Origin: Phil1 sp964612925
GTDB taxonomy: Bacteria > Bacillota > Clostridia > Christensenellales > CAG-138
Reading direction: 5' to 3'
Length of the DNA: 64,000 bases
Assembly: GCA_964612925.1 (NCBI GenBank)
Contig: CAZTFU010000010.1
Location: 1 to 64,000, forward strand
The position numbers and the translations under genes were made by a program. The notes under the pieces are model-generated. The model did not search any database. It was not told where the DNA came from and saw only the letters and a program-made list of their open reading frames with translations. This document shows, piece by piece, positions 18,215 to 27,206 of this stretch. Numbering within the stretch: position 1 is the stretch's first letter; each line of letters begins with the position of its first letter.

Positions 18215-18856
18215 ATGGATGAAAGAACGCTTGATCTTATGAAGCGTATGGCGCGTGCAATGGCGGCGCAGTTCGGCGGAAATTGCGAAGTGGTGGTACA
18301 TGACCTTTCCACGGGCGATGTCGAAAGCACAATTGCCGCAATAGAAAACGGGCATGTTTCAAAGCGCCGCGTTGGGGACGGAAGCTCCGCAATAGTGCTT
18401 GAAGCGTTAAAGCGGCGCGATGAGCACATTGAGGATGCACTCGGTTACCACACCAAAACGGCGGACGGGCGCACATTAAGGTCAAGCACCGTATATATAA
18501 ACGATGAAAACGGCAAACCGGAAGGCATATTCTCCATAAACTACGACATGACGCCGTTTATGATGGCGCGAAGCGCGGTCGATTCCTTTATCGCGGACGA
18601 TAAGGACGAACGCGAGGCACAGCAGATACCCACAAGCGTGAACGAACTGCTTGAGGAGCTTATTGCCCGCTCCGTGCGGATGATAGGCAAACCCGTTGCC
18701 ATGATGAATAAGGACGATAAGCAGCGTGCCATTCGCTATCTTAACGATGCGGGCGCATTGCTTATAACCAAAAGCGGCGACAGGATATCAAGCTATTTCG
18801 GCATAAGCAAGTACACGCTTTACTCCTATCTTGACAACGGAGTTAACCGCGAATAA
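18215..18856 (+). CDS. YheO-like PAS/HTH transcriptional regulator
   Basis: About 213 aa. The N-terminal half (about 5-120) matches the YheO-like PAS domain: FGGNCEVVVHDLS, then YHTKTADGRTLRSSTVYI and GIFSINYDMT. The C-terminal part (about 150-210) ends in a DauR/HTH_22-type helix-turn-helix, RYLNDAGALLITKSGDRISSY shortened here to its recognisable ISSYFGISKYTLYSYLD end. The ATG at 18215 has GGAGG 8 nt upstream and is preferred over the ATG two codons earlier. Members of this family control amino-acid and purine-related catabolic operons. Position between the divergent ssnA and ygeY units makes it the likely local regulator of both. Confidence 0.85.
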   Translation: MDERTLDLMKRMARAMAAQFGGNCEVVVHDLSTGDVESTIAAIENGHVSKRRVGDGSSAIVLEALKRRDEHIEDALGYHTKTADGRTLRSSTVYINDENGKPEGIFSINYDMTPFMMARSAVDSFIADDKDEREAQQIPTSVNELLEELIARSVRMIGKPVAMMNKDDKQRAIRYLNDAGALLITKSGDRISSYFGISKYTLYSYLDNGVNRE

Positions 18857-18910
18857 ACCCCGCATGGGGCAGCAATACAAAAATCATACTTAGGGAAAGG
18901 AAAGTATACC

Positions 18911-20272
18911 ATGGACATTTGCGCTGTAAAACAGGCCGCGCAGGGCTACGAAAAAGAAATGACCCGCTTTTTGAGGGATCTTATAAAGATTCCCGGTGAA
19001 AGTTCGGGCGAAGAAGGCGTTATCCGCAGGATAGCCGAGGAAATGAAGGCCGTTGGCTTTGACAGGGTGGAAATCGACCCCCTTGGCAACGTGCTCGGTT
19101 ATATGGGCAAGGGTGAAAAGCTTATCGCCTTTGACGCTCATATAGATACGGTCGGTCTTGGTGAAATGAGCAACTGGAAATTTGACCCCTATGAAGGTTA
19201 TGAAACCGAAACCGAAATAGGCGGCCGCGGCGCAAGCGACCAGCTCGGCGGCATTGTAAGCTCCGTTTACGGCACAAAGATAATGAAGGAGCTTGACCTT
19301 ATCCCCGCTGATACCACCGTGCTTGTCACGGGTACCGTGCAGGAGGAGGACTGCGACGGCATGTGCTGGCAGTACATCCACAACGTAGGCGGTATCACTC
19401 CCGAATTTGTGGTTATAACCGAACCCACGGACGGCGGCGTATATCGCGGTCACCGCGGCAGGATGGAAATCCGCGTTGATGTACTTGGCGTAAGCTGCCA
19501 CGGCAGCGCACCCGAGCGCGGCGACAACGCAATATACAAAATGGCCGAAATACTCAAGGAAGTTGAACAGCTCAACGAAAACGGTTGCGGCGATGAGTAC
19601 GAAATAAAGGGTCTTGTAAAGATGCTTGAGAAGGAATTCAACCCCGACCATTACATGGATGCGCGCTTCCTCGGCCGCGGCACCATAACCACCAGCCAGA
19701 TATTCTACACATCCCCCTCCCGTTGCGCCGTTGCGGACAGCTGCTCCATTTCGCTTGACCGCCGCATGACCGCGGGCGAAACGTGGGATAGCTGTATCAG
19801 AGAAATAGAGGCTCTGCCCGCCTGCAAAAAGCACAACGCAAAGGTGAGCATGTACATGTATGACCGCCCGAGCTGGACGGGTGAGGTTTACGAAACCGAA
19901 TGCTACTTCCCCACATGGATAAATAAGGAAACCGCGCCCCACGTTCAGGCCGTTGCCGACGCACACAAGGCCCTTTACGGCGACAAGCGTTGCGGTGATG
20001 CGGATGCCATGTCAAAGCGTGAGCGTCCCCTTATAGACAAGTGGACATTCTCGACAAACGGCGTAAGCATACAGGGTCGCTATGGCATACCCTGCGTAGG
20101 CTTCGGCCCCGGTGCGGAAAGCCAAGCGCACGCCCCCAACGAAAAGACATGGAAGGAAGATCTTGTACACTGCGCGGCGATATACGCGCTTGTACCCTCC
20201 CTTTACAAGGGCAAGGGCGACGAGGATGTGACCGAATTCCGCGCCACGCTTACCAACAACAATATTAAATAA
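18911..20272 (+). CDS. ygeY: YgeY family selenium metabolism-linked M20 hydrolase
   Basis: 453 aa. M20 metallohydrolase motifs in order: IAFDAHIDTVGLGE (metal His and Asp), GRGASDQLGGIVSS (bridging Asp), VQEEDCDG (catalytic Glu pair), TEPTDGGVYRGHRGRME and the C-terminal FGPGAESQAHAPNEK with the last His. The sequence fits YgeY, a family found almost only in selenium-dependent molybdenum hydroxylase gene sets and required in gut bacteria for purine degradation. It probably hydrolyses an amide or carbamoyl intermediate. The ATG follows GGGAAAGGAAAG. ygeW begins 21 nt downstream, so the two are co-transcribed. Confidence 0.9.
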   Translation: MDICAVKQAAQGYEKEMTRFLRDLIKIPGESSGEEGVIRRIAEEMKAVGFDRVEIDPLGNVLGYMGKGEKLIAFDAHIDTVGLGEMSNWKFDPYEGYETETEIGGRGASDQLGGIVSSVYGTKIMKELDLIPADTTVLVTGTVQEEDCDGMCWQYIHNVGGITPEFVVITEPTDGGVYRGHRGRMEIRVDVLGVSCHGSAPERGDNAIYKMAEILKEVEQLNENGCGDEYEIKGLVKMLEKEFNPDHYMDARFLGRGTITTSQIFYTSPSRCAVADSCSISLDRRMTAGETWDSCIREIEALPACKKHNAKVSMYMYDRPSWTGEVYETECYFPTWINKETAPHVQAVADAHKALYGDKRCGDADAMSKRERPLIDKWTFSTNGVSIQGRYGIPCVGFGPGAESQAHAPNEKTWKEDLVHCAAIYALVPSLYKGKGDEDVTEFRATLTNNNIK

Positions 20273-20293
20273 CACCGCACAAAGGAGAATAAA

Positions 20294-21487
20294 ATGAGCA
20301 ACGTAAAGCAGTTTACGGACGTTATAAGCCGACTGAAGCTTGACAACATGTATGAAAACGACTTTTTCCTTACATGGGAAAAGAGTTTTGATGAGATTCA
20401 GGGCGTTTTTGCCGTGGCGGATGCGCTTAGGCTCCTTAGGGAGAACAACATTTCTTCCAAGATATTCGACAGCGGCCTTGGCATAAGCCTTTTCAGGGAC
20501 AATTCCACCCGTACCCGTTTCTCCTTCGCCTCCGCCTGCAATCTGCTCGGCCTTGAGGTGCAGGACCTTGACGAGGGCAAGAGCCAGATAGCTCACGGTG
20601 AGACCGTGCGCGAAACCGCCAACATGATTTCCTTCATGGCGGACGTTATAGGCATACGCGACGATATGTATATCGGCAAGGGCAACACCTATATGCACAA
20701 CGTTGTTGACGCCGTTACCGCAGGTCACAGGGACGGTGTGCTTGAGCAGAAGCCCACGCTTGTCAATTTGCAGTGCGACATTGACCACCCCACACAGGTA
20801 ATGGCCGATACGCTGCACCTTATACACGAATTCGGCGGAATAGAGAATCTCAAGGGCAAGAAAGTTGCAATGACATGGGCATACAGTCCCAGCTACGGCA
20901 AGCCCCTTTCCGTGCCGCAGGGCGTTATCGGACTTATGAGCCGCTTCGGTATGGAAGTATCACTTGCGTATCCCGAAGGTTATGAAATAATGGACGATGT
21001 TGTCGAAATCGCCAAGAAGCAGTCCGCCGAGTCAGGCGGCAGCCTTACCATATCGCATGACATGAAGGAAGCATTCCGCGATGCCGATATAGTCTACCCC
21101 AAGAGCTGGGCCCCCTTCAAGGCCATGGAAGAGCGCACGGAGCTTTACGGCAACGGCGATACCGAGGGTATAAAGGCACTTGAAAAGCGTCTGCTTGCCC
21201 AGAACGCCACCCACAAGGATTGGGAATGCACCGAGGAAATGATGAAGCTTACCCGCAACGGCAAGGCGCTTTATCTGCACTGCCTGCCCGCCGACATAAC
21301 CGGTGTATCCTGCGAAGCGGGTGAAGTGGCCGCAAGCGTGTTCGATCGTTACCGCGATCCGCTTTATAAGCAGGCAAGCTTCAAGCCTTACATAATCGCC
21401 GCAATGATATTCCTTGCCAAGGTAAAGGACCCCGCCGCAAAGCTGCTTGAGCTTGAGGCGCGCGGCACACTTAGGCACAACGGCTAA
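20294..21487 (+). CDS. ygeW: Knotted carbamoyltransferase YgeW
   Basis: 397 aa, aspartate/ornithine carbamoyltransferase superfamily. The carbamoyl-phosphate loop is FRDNSTRTRFSF, followed by HGETVRETANMISFM, a central QCDIDHPTQVMADTLHL and the C-terminal LYLHCLPADITG. The insertions around these blocks match the knotted YgeW group rather than ArgF or PyrB. Running in reverse with phosphate, such an enzyme can release carbamoyl phosphate that carbamate kinase turns into ATP. The carbamate kinase gene usually found beside it is not in this window. A strong terminator follows. Confidence 0.9.
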   Translation: MSNVKQFTDVISRLKLDNMYENDFFLTWEKSFDEIQGVFAVADALRLLRENNISSKIFDSGLGISLFRDNSTRTRFSFASACNLLGLEVQDLDEGKSQIAHGETVRETANMISFMADVIGIRDDMYIGKGNTYMHNVVDAVTAGHRDGVLEQKPTLVNLQCDIDHPTQVMADTLHLIHEFGGIENLKGKKVAMTWAYSPSYGKPLSVPQGVIGLMSRFGMEVSLAYPEGYEIMDDVVEIAKKQSAESGGSLTISHDMKEAFRDADIVYPKSWAPFKAMEERTELYGNGDTEGIKALEKRLLAQNATHKDWECTEEMMKLTRNGKALYLHCLPADITGVSCEAGEVAASVFDRYRDPLYKQASFKPYIIAAMIFLAKVKDPAAKLLELEARGTLRHNG

Positions 21488-21520
21488 GCTACAGACTCCA
21501 TAATTCTACCCCCTACAAAG

Positions 21521-21565
21521 CACAGCACCCGCCAATGCATACCGCACGGCGGGTGCTGTGTGTTT
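21521..21565 (+). terminator. Rho-independent terminator after ygeW
   Basis: CACAGCACCCGCC pairs perfectly over 13 bp with GGCGGGTGCTGTG around a 14-nt loop, followed by TGTTTACTTGTTT. It lies between the convergent ygeW and XRE/zinc-ribbon genes. Confidence 0.8.
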
Positions 21566-21588
21566 ACTTGTTTCGTATAATCTTCAAG

Positions 21589-22353
21589 CTATCTCTTCTT
21601 ATAAATCACAAGTTCGGGATTTTCACCGTTTTCCTCATAGGTACTGATCAATATAAAGTCCATGTTGGCAACAATACCGAAGCACCTGTTCCCGCCGAAT
21701 TCACTTTCAAGCTGATTGCCGAGATAAGTGGCATTATCATCAAGATATTTTACGGTTTTTCCGTTGGGCAACCTGTATTCAAGGTTGACATAGCTGCCCA
21801 CAAGTGCATTCAGCTTTGTAAGTCTCGGCATACCTTCGATATTTAAGGCGTTGATCTCCTCTATCAGCATTTTTTTGAATTCTTCAAAAGCGCCGTTTCC
21901 CCCAAGCTCCTCATAGCGTTTCCAGTAATCCAGCTTCGGAAGGGTCGCCCTCAGATACGCACGAACCTCCTGTTCCGAATGAGCCTCACTGACCATATTT
22001 TTCACGCACACATCTATCAAATCGTCCATGTCGCTGTACATATATTCGCCGTCGGCATAGCACCATTTGCAGTAGTCCTCGTTGAAAAGGCCGTCCTTTT
22101 CCTTGCTGATTATCGAATCGTCAAGCGGCATGCCGCAGCACTGGCAAATAAGCTGCCTTGGTGAGCCGAGAAGCGTGTTTATCGAAACATCAAACAGCTT
22201 TGAAAGCAGCTTTAACGTTTCGATGTTCGGCGTGGTTTCGCCCGTTTCCCAGCGTGAGACCGCCTGACGGGTCACAAACACCTTTTCCGCAAGCTCTTCC
22301 TGCGACAGATTGTTTTTAACCCTCAATTCAAGAATAACATCTTTTGTTTCCAT
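21589..22353 (-). CDS. XRE-family HTH and zinc-ribbon protein
   Basis: 254 aa. Residues 5-60 are a clear XRE helix-turn-helix: RVKNNLSQEELAEKVFVTRQ then AVSRWETGETTPNIETLKLL. A zinc ribbon follows with CQCCG (about 71-75) and CKWCYADG (about 95-102). The middle (about 105-180) resembles the putative zinc-ribbon domain family often fused to XRE repressors. The last 80 residues predict beta strands and are of unknown role. It is probably a DNA-binding regulator that senses something through its C-terminus. It is convergent with ygeW and has its own 152-bp upstream gap, in which I see nothing else. Its target is unknown. Confidence 0.8.
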   Translation of the reverse strand: METKDVILELRVKNNLSQEELAEKVFVTRQAVSRWETGETTPNIETLKLLSKLFDVSINTLLGSPRQLICQCCGMPLDDSIISKEKDGLFNEDYCKWCYADGEYMYSDMDDLIDVCVKNMVSEAHSEQEVRAYLRATLPKLDYWKRYEELGGNGAFEEFKKMLIEEINALNIEGMPRLTKLNALVGSYVNLEYRLPNGKTVKYLDDNATYLGNQLESEFGGNRCFGIVANMDFILISTYEENGENPELVIYKKR

Positions 22354-22505
22354 AAAATAATCACCTCGGCATCATTTTAATGCGTGACGGTCATATTCAC
22401 AAGCAACACGCCGTTGCTATTCGTTTCGATTGGCGAATGATTACGCTGACGGGCGCGTTTTTGCTCCCATCATGCGTTCTCCTACGGAAAACGGGGAAGG
22501 GGAGA

Positions 22506-22772
22506 CTACTTCTTCTTTTCGGGGAAAAGTTGAAGCGTAAACTTGACGAAATCCACACCTTCCATAAAATCGCCCGGCATAAATGTCGTGTGGCGAAACG
22601 TGTTCAGCTCATTGAGGTGCTTTTTCAGCAGTACGGGGCGGGAAAGGTCAAGCTCGCGGCATATTTCGCACAGAGCCGTGTTCCATTCGTCCTCCGTGTG
22701 GGCGGTGGGCAGCTCCATAACAACCTCTTTTATTATTCTGTCGGTATCGCGCGTGGCGGCCCAAACTTTCAT
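22506..22772 (-). CDS. Conserved small hypothetical protein
   Basis: 88 aa, starting MKVWAATRDTDRIIKEVV, with AGGAGAC 7 nt before the ATG at 22772; a longer reading has no ribosome site. The middle, EICRELDLSRPVLLKKHL, and the end, FMPGDFMEGVDFVKF, are familiar from a family of short Clostridia proteins without assigned function. No membrane segment or cysteine motif is present. It stands alone between the XRE gene and the APC permease terminator. Confidence 0.7.
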   Translation of the reverse strand: MKVWAATRDTDRIIKEVVMELPTAHTEDEWNTALCEICRELDLSRPVLLKKHLNELNTFRHTTFMPGDFMEGVDFVKFTLQLFPEKKK

Positions 22773-22841
22773 GGGTGAAGTCTCCTTTGTTTGTATTATC
22801 AATATTAAAACATTGCTTGTGCCGCCGTGCAATAGGATACG

Positions 22842-22881
22842 GCAAAAAATATCCTCCGCATGAGCGTATCACGCGGAGGAT
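22842..22881 (-). terminator. Rho-independent terminator after the APC permease gene
   Basis: On the minus strand ATCCTCCGC pairs with GCGGAGGAT around a 13-nt loop and is followed by ATTTTTTG, 23 nt after the permease stop. Confidence 0.8.
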
Positions 22882-22903
22882 TGTCGGTTTAATGTAACCG
22901 TAA

Positions 22904-24352
22904 TCAGCTCAACTTTTTGTTTTTGCGGTCAAGCAGCCAACCCGTCAGCATGAACAGGCCGAACACTATAAGGTACCATACATTTTCCATGCCGTGGCCG
23001 ACTATGCAGGCGTACACCATGAACAAACTGCATATTATGCCGAGCGTGGGCAGTACAAAGCGGCGCAACGGCTTTTCATCTTTCTGCTTTTTCATCCATG
23101 AGATGAATATGGGCAGGTACAGCAGATATATGGTTATTATGGGCAGTTCGGAGGAATCGAACACGAACGCCGCACTTTCAAACGGGGTACCCGCAAAGCA
23201 CACAAGGCCGTTCATTGTACCCGCAAGGTTTGAAATGTAGAAATAGAAGCCCCAGAAGCCCGTGACAAGCAGTGCAAATATTGCGGCATTGTTTGGCATG
23301 TTGGTTTCGGGGTCGACCTGTGAGAACACCTTGGGATTGGGGCCTTCGCCGCGCACGGCCAGCGAATAAAGTCCGCGTGTGCAACCGAGCATAAGGCCGT
23401 TCATTGTGCCGATGCAGGATATTGCAATGAAAAGATTGAGTATGTTGCCGAGTACGGAGCCGAATATGTTGGTGAATGCGGTGGTTGCGCCGTCCGCCAT
23501 AAGGGTTTCAACGGTTGCGCCGCCCGCCACGCCGACATAGTAGGCAATGTACACGGTTATTATCACTATGCCGCCTATAACAAGTGCCTTGGGCAGGTTC
23601 TTTTTGGCGTCTTTCAGTTCCGCATTTATGCTTGTTGCGATTATCCACCCTTCATAGGCGAATGCGGTTGCGCACACCGCGCCGAGAAGCAGCGATGCGG
23701 AATCGGAACCCGCAGGCAGCTGTGCCGCGGCGGCAAAGTTGTTCGTAAGCATATGCGTGGGGCTTACAAGGCCGACTATTATGCCCACAACGGCCATAAG
23801 GCCGAGCGGGATAAGCTTTATTATGGTGGTGCTTGTCTGGAATTTACCTGCAAGCTTGGGCGAAAGTGCGTTCACAAAATATGCACAGCACATATAGAAC
23901 ATCATAAGCGCAATGCACTCGGGACCCACTATGCAACCGCCCTCCGCCGCCGGTATAAGCAGCGGGAAATCGGGCCAACAGCTTGTTATAAACACGAGAG
24001 TGTAACGCGCACTCAGCCAGCTCAGCACGCTTGTAAGGGTCGGGTAATATATGGAGCTCATAAACCAGCCGACATAGTAACCGTATTTGCCGCCGACGGT
24101 AGCCTCCGCATAGTCAACGATGCCGTTTACCTTAACATATTTTTGTGCCATCATTGCAAACGTGAGTATGCAAACCAGCATTACCACGCCGCCGATTATC
24201 CACGCAAGTATACCAAGAGGCAGATTGCCGTTGGTCTTTTGCAAAATGGTCTGCGCCTTGAAGAAAACGCCGGAGCCGATAACGATACCTACTACCATAC
24301 AAATGGCGGTAAATAGTCCGTATTTTTTGGTCAGCTTTGTGTTTGTTTCCAT
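22904..24352 (-). CDS. APC-family amino acid permease
   Basis: 482 aa integral membrane protein of the amino acid-polyamine-organocation family. About 12 hydrophobic segments are visible. The first helix carries the substrate-binding GIVIGSGVFFKAQTIL motif, and helix 6 has CATAFAYEGWIIATSINAEL followed by KNLPKALVIGG, both hallmarks of the LAT/APC group. The substrate is an amino acid, but which one cannot be told. The gene is monocistronic, with a consensus promoter, a leader of about 80 nt and GGAGG before the ATG. Confidence 0.88.
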   Translation of the reverse strand: METNTKLTKKYGLFTAICMVVGIVIGSGVFFKAQTILQKTNGNLPLGILAWIIGGVVMLVCILTFAMMAQKYVKVNGIVDYAEATVGGKYGYYVGWFMSSIYYPTLTSVLSWLSARYTLVFITSCWPDFPLLIPAAEGGCIVGPECIALMMFYMCCAYFVNALSPKLAGKFQTSTTIIKLIPLGLMAVVGIIVGLVSPTHMLTNNFAAAAQLPAGSDSASLLLGAVCATAFAYEGWIIATSINAELKDAKKNLPKALVIGGIVIITVYIAYYVGVAGGATVETLMADGATTAFTNIFGSVLGNILNLFIAISCIGTMNGLMLGCTRGLYSLAVRGEGPNPKVFSQVDPETNMPNNAAIFALLVTGFWGFYFYISNLAGTMNGLVCFAGTPFESAAFVFDSSELPIITIYLLYLPIFISWMKKQKDEKPLRRFVLPTLGIICSLFMVYACIVGHGMENVWYLIVFGLFMLTGWLLDRKNKKLS

Positions 24353-24440
24353 GCATTATACCTCCGGTATGCTTAAATTTTAAGTTGTATGACGATAGGC
24401 AATTTGTACTACATCTGCCCCAAAACAACTAATTATTCAG

Positions 24441-24469
24441 ATTATACATAGCACTTATAACGATGTCAA
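24441..24469 (-). promoter_or_regulatory. Consensus sigma-A promoter for the APC permease
   Basis: Perfect TTGACA and TATAAT hexamers with a 17-bp spacer on the minus strand, about 80 nt upstream of the permease start. This is the best match to consensus in the window. The leader holds no riboswitch that I recognise. Confidence 0.85.
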
Positions 24470-24618
24470 TATGGAGTTCGCATTTTTGACGCAAAATTAT
24501 ATATAATATACAAAAGAATTTGAGGAAGAGCCTCCGTAGTCCGTTTCGGCCGCATTGGTTGCGCCCCTGTACAGGCAAAAAATATCCCGCCGCAGTGCAC
24601 CGTAACGCCGCGCACGCC

Positions 24619-24647
24619 TTGCCAAGCCCCGTTTGTTCGTATATAAT
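24619..24647 (+). promoter_or_regulatory. Sigma-A promoter for nth-obg-yhbY
   Basis: TTGCCA, a 17-bp spacer and TATAAT. The transcription start predicted near 24654 would leave only about 8 nt before the ATG at 24662, which supports the GTG at 24683 as the real nth start. Confidence 0.7.
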
Positions 24648-24682
24648 TATAATGTATATGTATGGAAACGGGGTGTGAAAAC

Positions 24683-25378
24683 GTGCGTGAAGGCAAAAAG
24701 CAAAAGGCTATGCGCTTGGCCGCGGCGCTTAATGCGCTGAGGGAGGCGTATCCCGATGCAAAGTGTGAGCTTGACTTTTCAACCCCGTTTGAACTGCTTG
24801 TTGCCACAATGCTTTCCGCACAATGTACGGATAAGCAGGTAAACAAGGTCACAAGCGTGTTGTTTTCCGCTTATAATACGCCCGAAGCCATTGCCGCATT
24901 GAGCGAGGAGAAGCTTGTACCGTACATAAAAAGCTGCGGTTTTTACAAAACTAAGGGTAAAAACATAATTGCCGCAAGCAAAATAATATGTGACCGCTAC
25001 AATGGGCAGGTGCCCCAAACGCGCGAGGAGCTTACCGCACTGCCAGGCGTTGGGCGTAAAACGGCAAATGTTGTATTGTCAAATGCGTTCGGTGTGAGCG
25101 CGATAGCCGTTGACACGCACGTTTTCCGCGTGGCGAACCGCATAGGCTTGGCCGCAGCAAAGGATGTTGAGACCACGGAGGAGCAGCTTATGCATAACAT
25201 AAGCGAGTGCGACTGGTCGAAAGCGCACCATTGGCTTATATTCCACGGCAGGCGCGTGTGCTCCGCGCGCAACCCAAAGTGCGATATATGCACAATAAGA
25301 CCTTATTGTGAAGAATACATAATCAATACAAGGAAATCGGAGAAGGAACGATGCAATTCGTTGACAAAGCAAGAATAG
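24683..25378 (+). CDS. nth: Endonuclease III
   Basis: 231 aa from the GTG chosen here; an in-frame ATG at 24662 is the alternative. DNA glycosylase/AP lyase of base excision repair, removing oxidised pyrimidines. The helix-hairpin-helix LPGVGRKTANVVL holds the catalytic lysine, and VDTHVFRVANRIG holds the catalytic aspartate. The C-terminal 4Fe-4S cluster ligands are spaced C-X6-C-X2-C-X5-C in CSARNPKCDICTIRPYC. GGGGTG lies 8 nt before the GTG. The last 28 nt overlap the start of obg, so translation is coupled. Confidence 0.92.
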   Translation: MREGKKQKAMRLAAALNALREAYPDAKCELDFSTPFELLVATMLSAQCTDKQVNKVTSVLFSAYNTPEAIAALSEEKLVPYIKSCGFYKTKGKNIIAASKIICDRYNGQVPQTREELTALPGVGRKTANVVLSNAFGVSAIAVDTHVFRVANRIGLAAAKDVETTEEQLMHNISECDWSKAHHWLIFHGRRVCSARNPKCDICTIRPYCEEYIINTRKSEKERCNSLTKQE

Positions 25379-26619
25379 TCATAAAAGCAGGTGACGGCGG
25401 GGACGGTTGTGCCAGCTTTCACAGGGAAAAATTCGTTACCCGCGGTGGGCCCGACGGCGGCGACGGCGGCAGGGGCGGCAACGTTATATTCGTTGCGGAC
25501 AGCAACATGGATACGCTGCTTGACTTCAAGTTCGCCCGCTTTTACCGTGCGGAAAACGGTGAAAAGGGACGCGCCGCACGTTCAAGCGGCAAAATGGGGC
25601 AGGACCTTATCATAAAGGTTCCCGTAGGCACGCTTGTAAGGGACGTTGAAACGGGCACCATAGCCGCCGACCTTAACGAACCCGGCAGGCGCAAAACGGT
25701 GCTTTACGGCGGGCGCGGGGGCAAGGGCAACTGCCGTTTTGCAACACCGACAAAGCAATCGCCGCGTTTTGCACAGCCCGGGCAGAAAACGCTCGAGAGA
25801 GAGGTTGAGCTTGAGCTTAAAACAATAGCGGACGTGGGGCTTATCGGCCTGCCGAACGTTGGCAAGAGCACCATGCTTTCCGTGCTTACGAGTGCCAAGC
25901 CCAAAATAGCCAACTATCATTTTACCACCCTTACGCCCAATCTCGGCGTGGTCAAGCGTTATGACAAGAGCTTTGTGCTTGCCGACATACCGGGACTTAT
26001 AGAGGGTGCCGCCGAGGGTGCGGGTCTTGGGCATGACTTTTTAAGGCACATCGAACGCACAAGGCTGCTTGTACATGTAATTGACGTGGCGGGCAGTGAG
26101 GGGCGTGATCCCGTGGACGATTATTTCAAAATAAAAAGCGAGCTTACCCGCTACAGTGCCCGCCTTGGCGAGTTGAAGCAGGTTGTGGCGGCGAACAAGA
26201 TGGACATAACCGGCGCGGAGGAAAATCTCGTTCGATTAAAGGAAGCCCTTGCCGAGGAAAACGTACCCGTGTTCCCCGTATCCGCGGCAACGGTAAGCGG
26301 CTTTGACGCACTTATAGACAGCCTTGTGGCGGAACTTGCAACGCTGCCCAAAACTTACCGGTTTGAGGAAGAGGATATATCCGTGGGTCACAAGTACGAG
26401 CCCGGCTTTAACATAGAAAAGGACGGCGAGGTATTTGTGGTAAGCGGTGGAAGCGTTGATTACATACTCGACACAACCTATGCGGATGATGAGGGCTCCA
26501 TGCGCCGCTTCCAGCAGTACCTTATAAAGGAAGGCATAATAGATGCGCTCAGGGCCGCCGGTGCAAACGAACAAAGCGTTGTGCGCATGGGCGAATGGGA
26601 ATTTGACTTTGTGGAATAA
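25351..26619 (+). CDS. obg: GTPase Obg/CgtA
   Basis: 422 aa with all three Obg parts. A glycine-rich Obg fold (1-158) includes GGPDGGDGGRGGNVIF. A GTPase domain (about 160-330) has P-loop GLPNVGKSTM, switch II DIPGLIEGAAEGAGLG, NKMD and the final SAA. A C-terminal OCT domain (about 345-422) starts at YRFEEEDISVGH. It is an essential ribosome-associated GTPase acting in 50S assembly and the stringent response. Its start lies inside nth, with GGAGAAGGAACG before the ATG. It is followed 44 nt later by yhbY, another 50S-linked protein; this order is common in Firmicutes. Confidence 0.95.
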   Translation: MQFVDKARIVIKAGDGGDGCASFHREKFVTRGGPDGGDGGRGGNVIFVADSNMDTLLDFKFARFYRAENGEKGRAARSSGKMGQDLIIKVPVGTLVRDVETGTIAADLNEPGRRKTVLYGGRGGKGNCRFATPTKQSPRFAQPGQKTLEREVELELKTIADVGLIGLPNVGKSTMLSVLTSAKPKIANYHFTTLTPNLGVVKRYDKSFVLADIPGLIEGAAEGAGLGHDFLRHIERTRLLVHVIDVAGSEGRDPVDDYFKIKSELTRYSARLGELKQVVAANKMDITGAEENLVRLKEALAEENVPVFPVSAATVSGFDALIDSLVAELATLPKTYRFEEEDISVGHKYEPGFNIEKDGEVFVVSGGSVDYILDTTYADDEGSMRRFQQYLIKEGIIDALRAAGANEQSVVRMGEWEFDFVE

Positions 26620-26663
26620 GCATATTGCACCACGGCAATTGTAAAAAAGAAGGAGAAATGATT

Positions 26664-26951
26664 ATGACAAGCAAACAGAGGGCTCAACTGCGTTCAATGG
26701 CGAACACATTACAGCCGCTTTATCAAATAGGCAAGGCGGGCGTGACCCCCGCCGTCACGGAACAGCTTGACGCGGCACTTGAGGCGCGTGAGCTTATAAA
26801 AATAACCGTGCTTGAAACCGCGCCCGAATCCCCCAAGGACACCATGGAAACGCTCACCGCACGGCTCCACGCCGAAGGTGTGCAGTGCATCGGCCGCAAG
26901 CTGACGCTCTATCGCCGCAGTAAGGAAAACCCGAAAATAGAGCTGAACTGA
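26664..26951 (+). CDS. yhbY: YhbY/CRM-domain RNA-binding protein
   Basis: About 95 aa forming a single CRM domain: TSKQRAQLRSMANTLQPLYQ, then IGKAGVT with the conserved GxxG-like loop, ARELIKITVLE, and GRKLTLYRRS near the end. Members bind pre-50S particles. AAGGAG lies 8 nt before the ATG at 26664, which is preferred over the Met codons just upstream. It is the last gene of the nth-obg-yhbY unit; a terminator lies about 220 nt downstream. Confidence 0.9.
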   Translation: MTSKQRAQLRSMANTLQPLYQIGKAGVTPAVTEQLDAALEARELIKITVLETAPESPKDTMETLTARLHAEGVQCIGRKLTLYRRSKENPKIELN

Positions 26952-27009
26952 GGCGGGATGATGCAGGACACGGCGCAAGCCGACCGAGATGGCGTAAAGA
27001 CGCAACGCA

Positions 27010-27112
27010 TAGCCTCCCGCCCTCTCAGTCTGCTACGCAGACAGCTCCGCGCAAGGCATATCCTAAAGGGCATCCCATAGGGAGAGCCAAGCCGGAGGCT
27101 CGTCCAATCAGT
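27010..27112. repeat. Intergenic palindromic repeat (Oscillospiraceae-type, degenerate)
   Basis: The stretch begins CCGCCCTCTCAGTCTGCTAC and runs through TCTGCTACGCAGA and GGGAGAGCC to CCAAGCCGGAGGCTC, with several short hairpins. From memory it resembles a short non-coding repeat scattered through Oscillospiraceae genomes (a CTCTCAGTC...GACAGCTCC core). No coding capacity. Whether it recurs in this genome cannot be tested here. Confidence 0.4.
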
Positions 27113-27169
27113 TGGAATCCCGTCCAAAGCCCCTGCGGCGGAGCCGCTGTGCAACAGAAACTCAATTAG

Positions 27170-27206
27170 ACCCTACAGAAGGAATAAACCGCTGTAGGGT
27201 TTAATT
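27170..27206 (+). terminator. Rho-independent terminator of the nth-obg-yhbY unit
   Basis: ACCCTACAG pairs perfectly with CTGTAGGGT around a 13-nt loop, followed by TTAATTAT. Confidence 0.7.
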
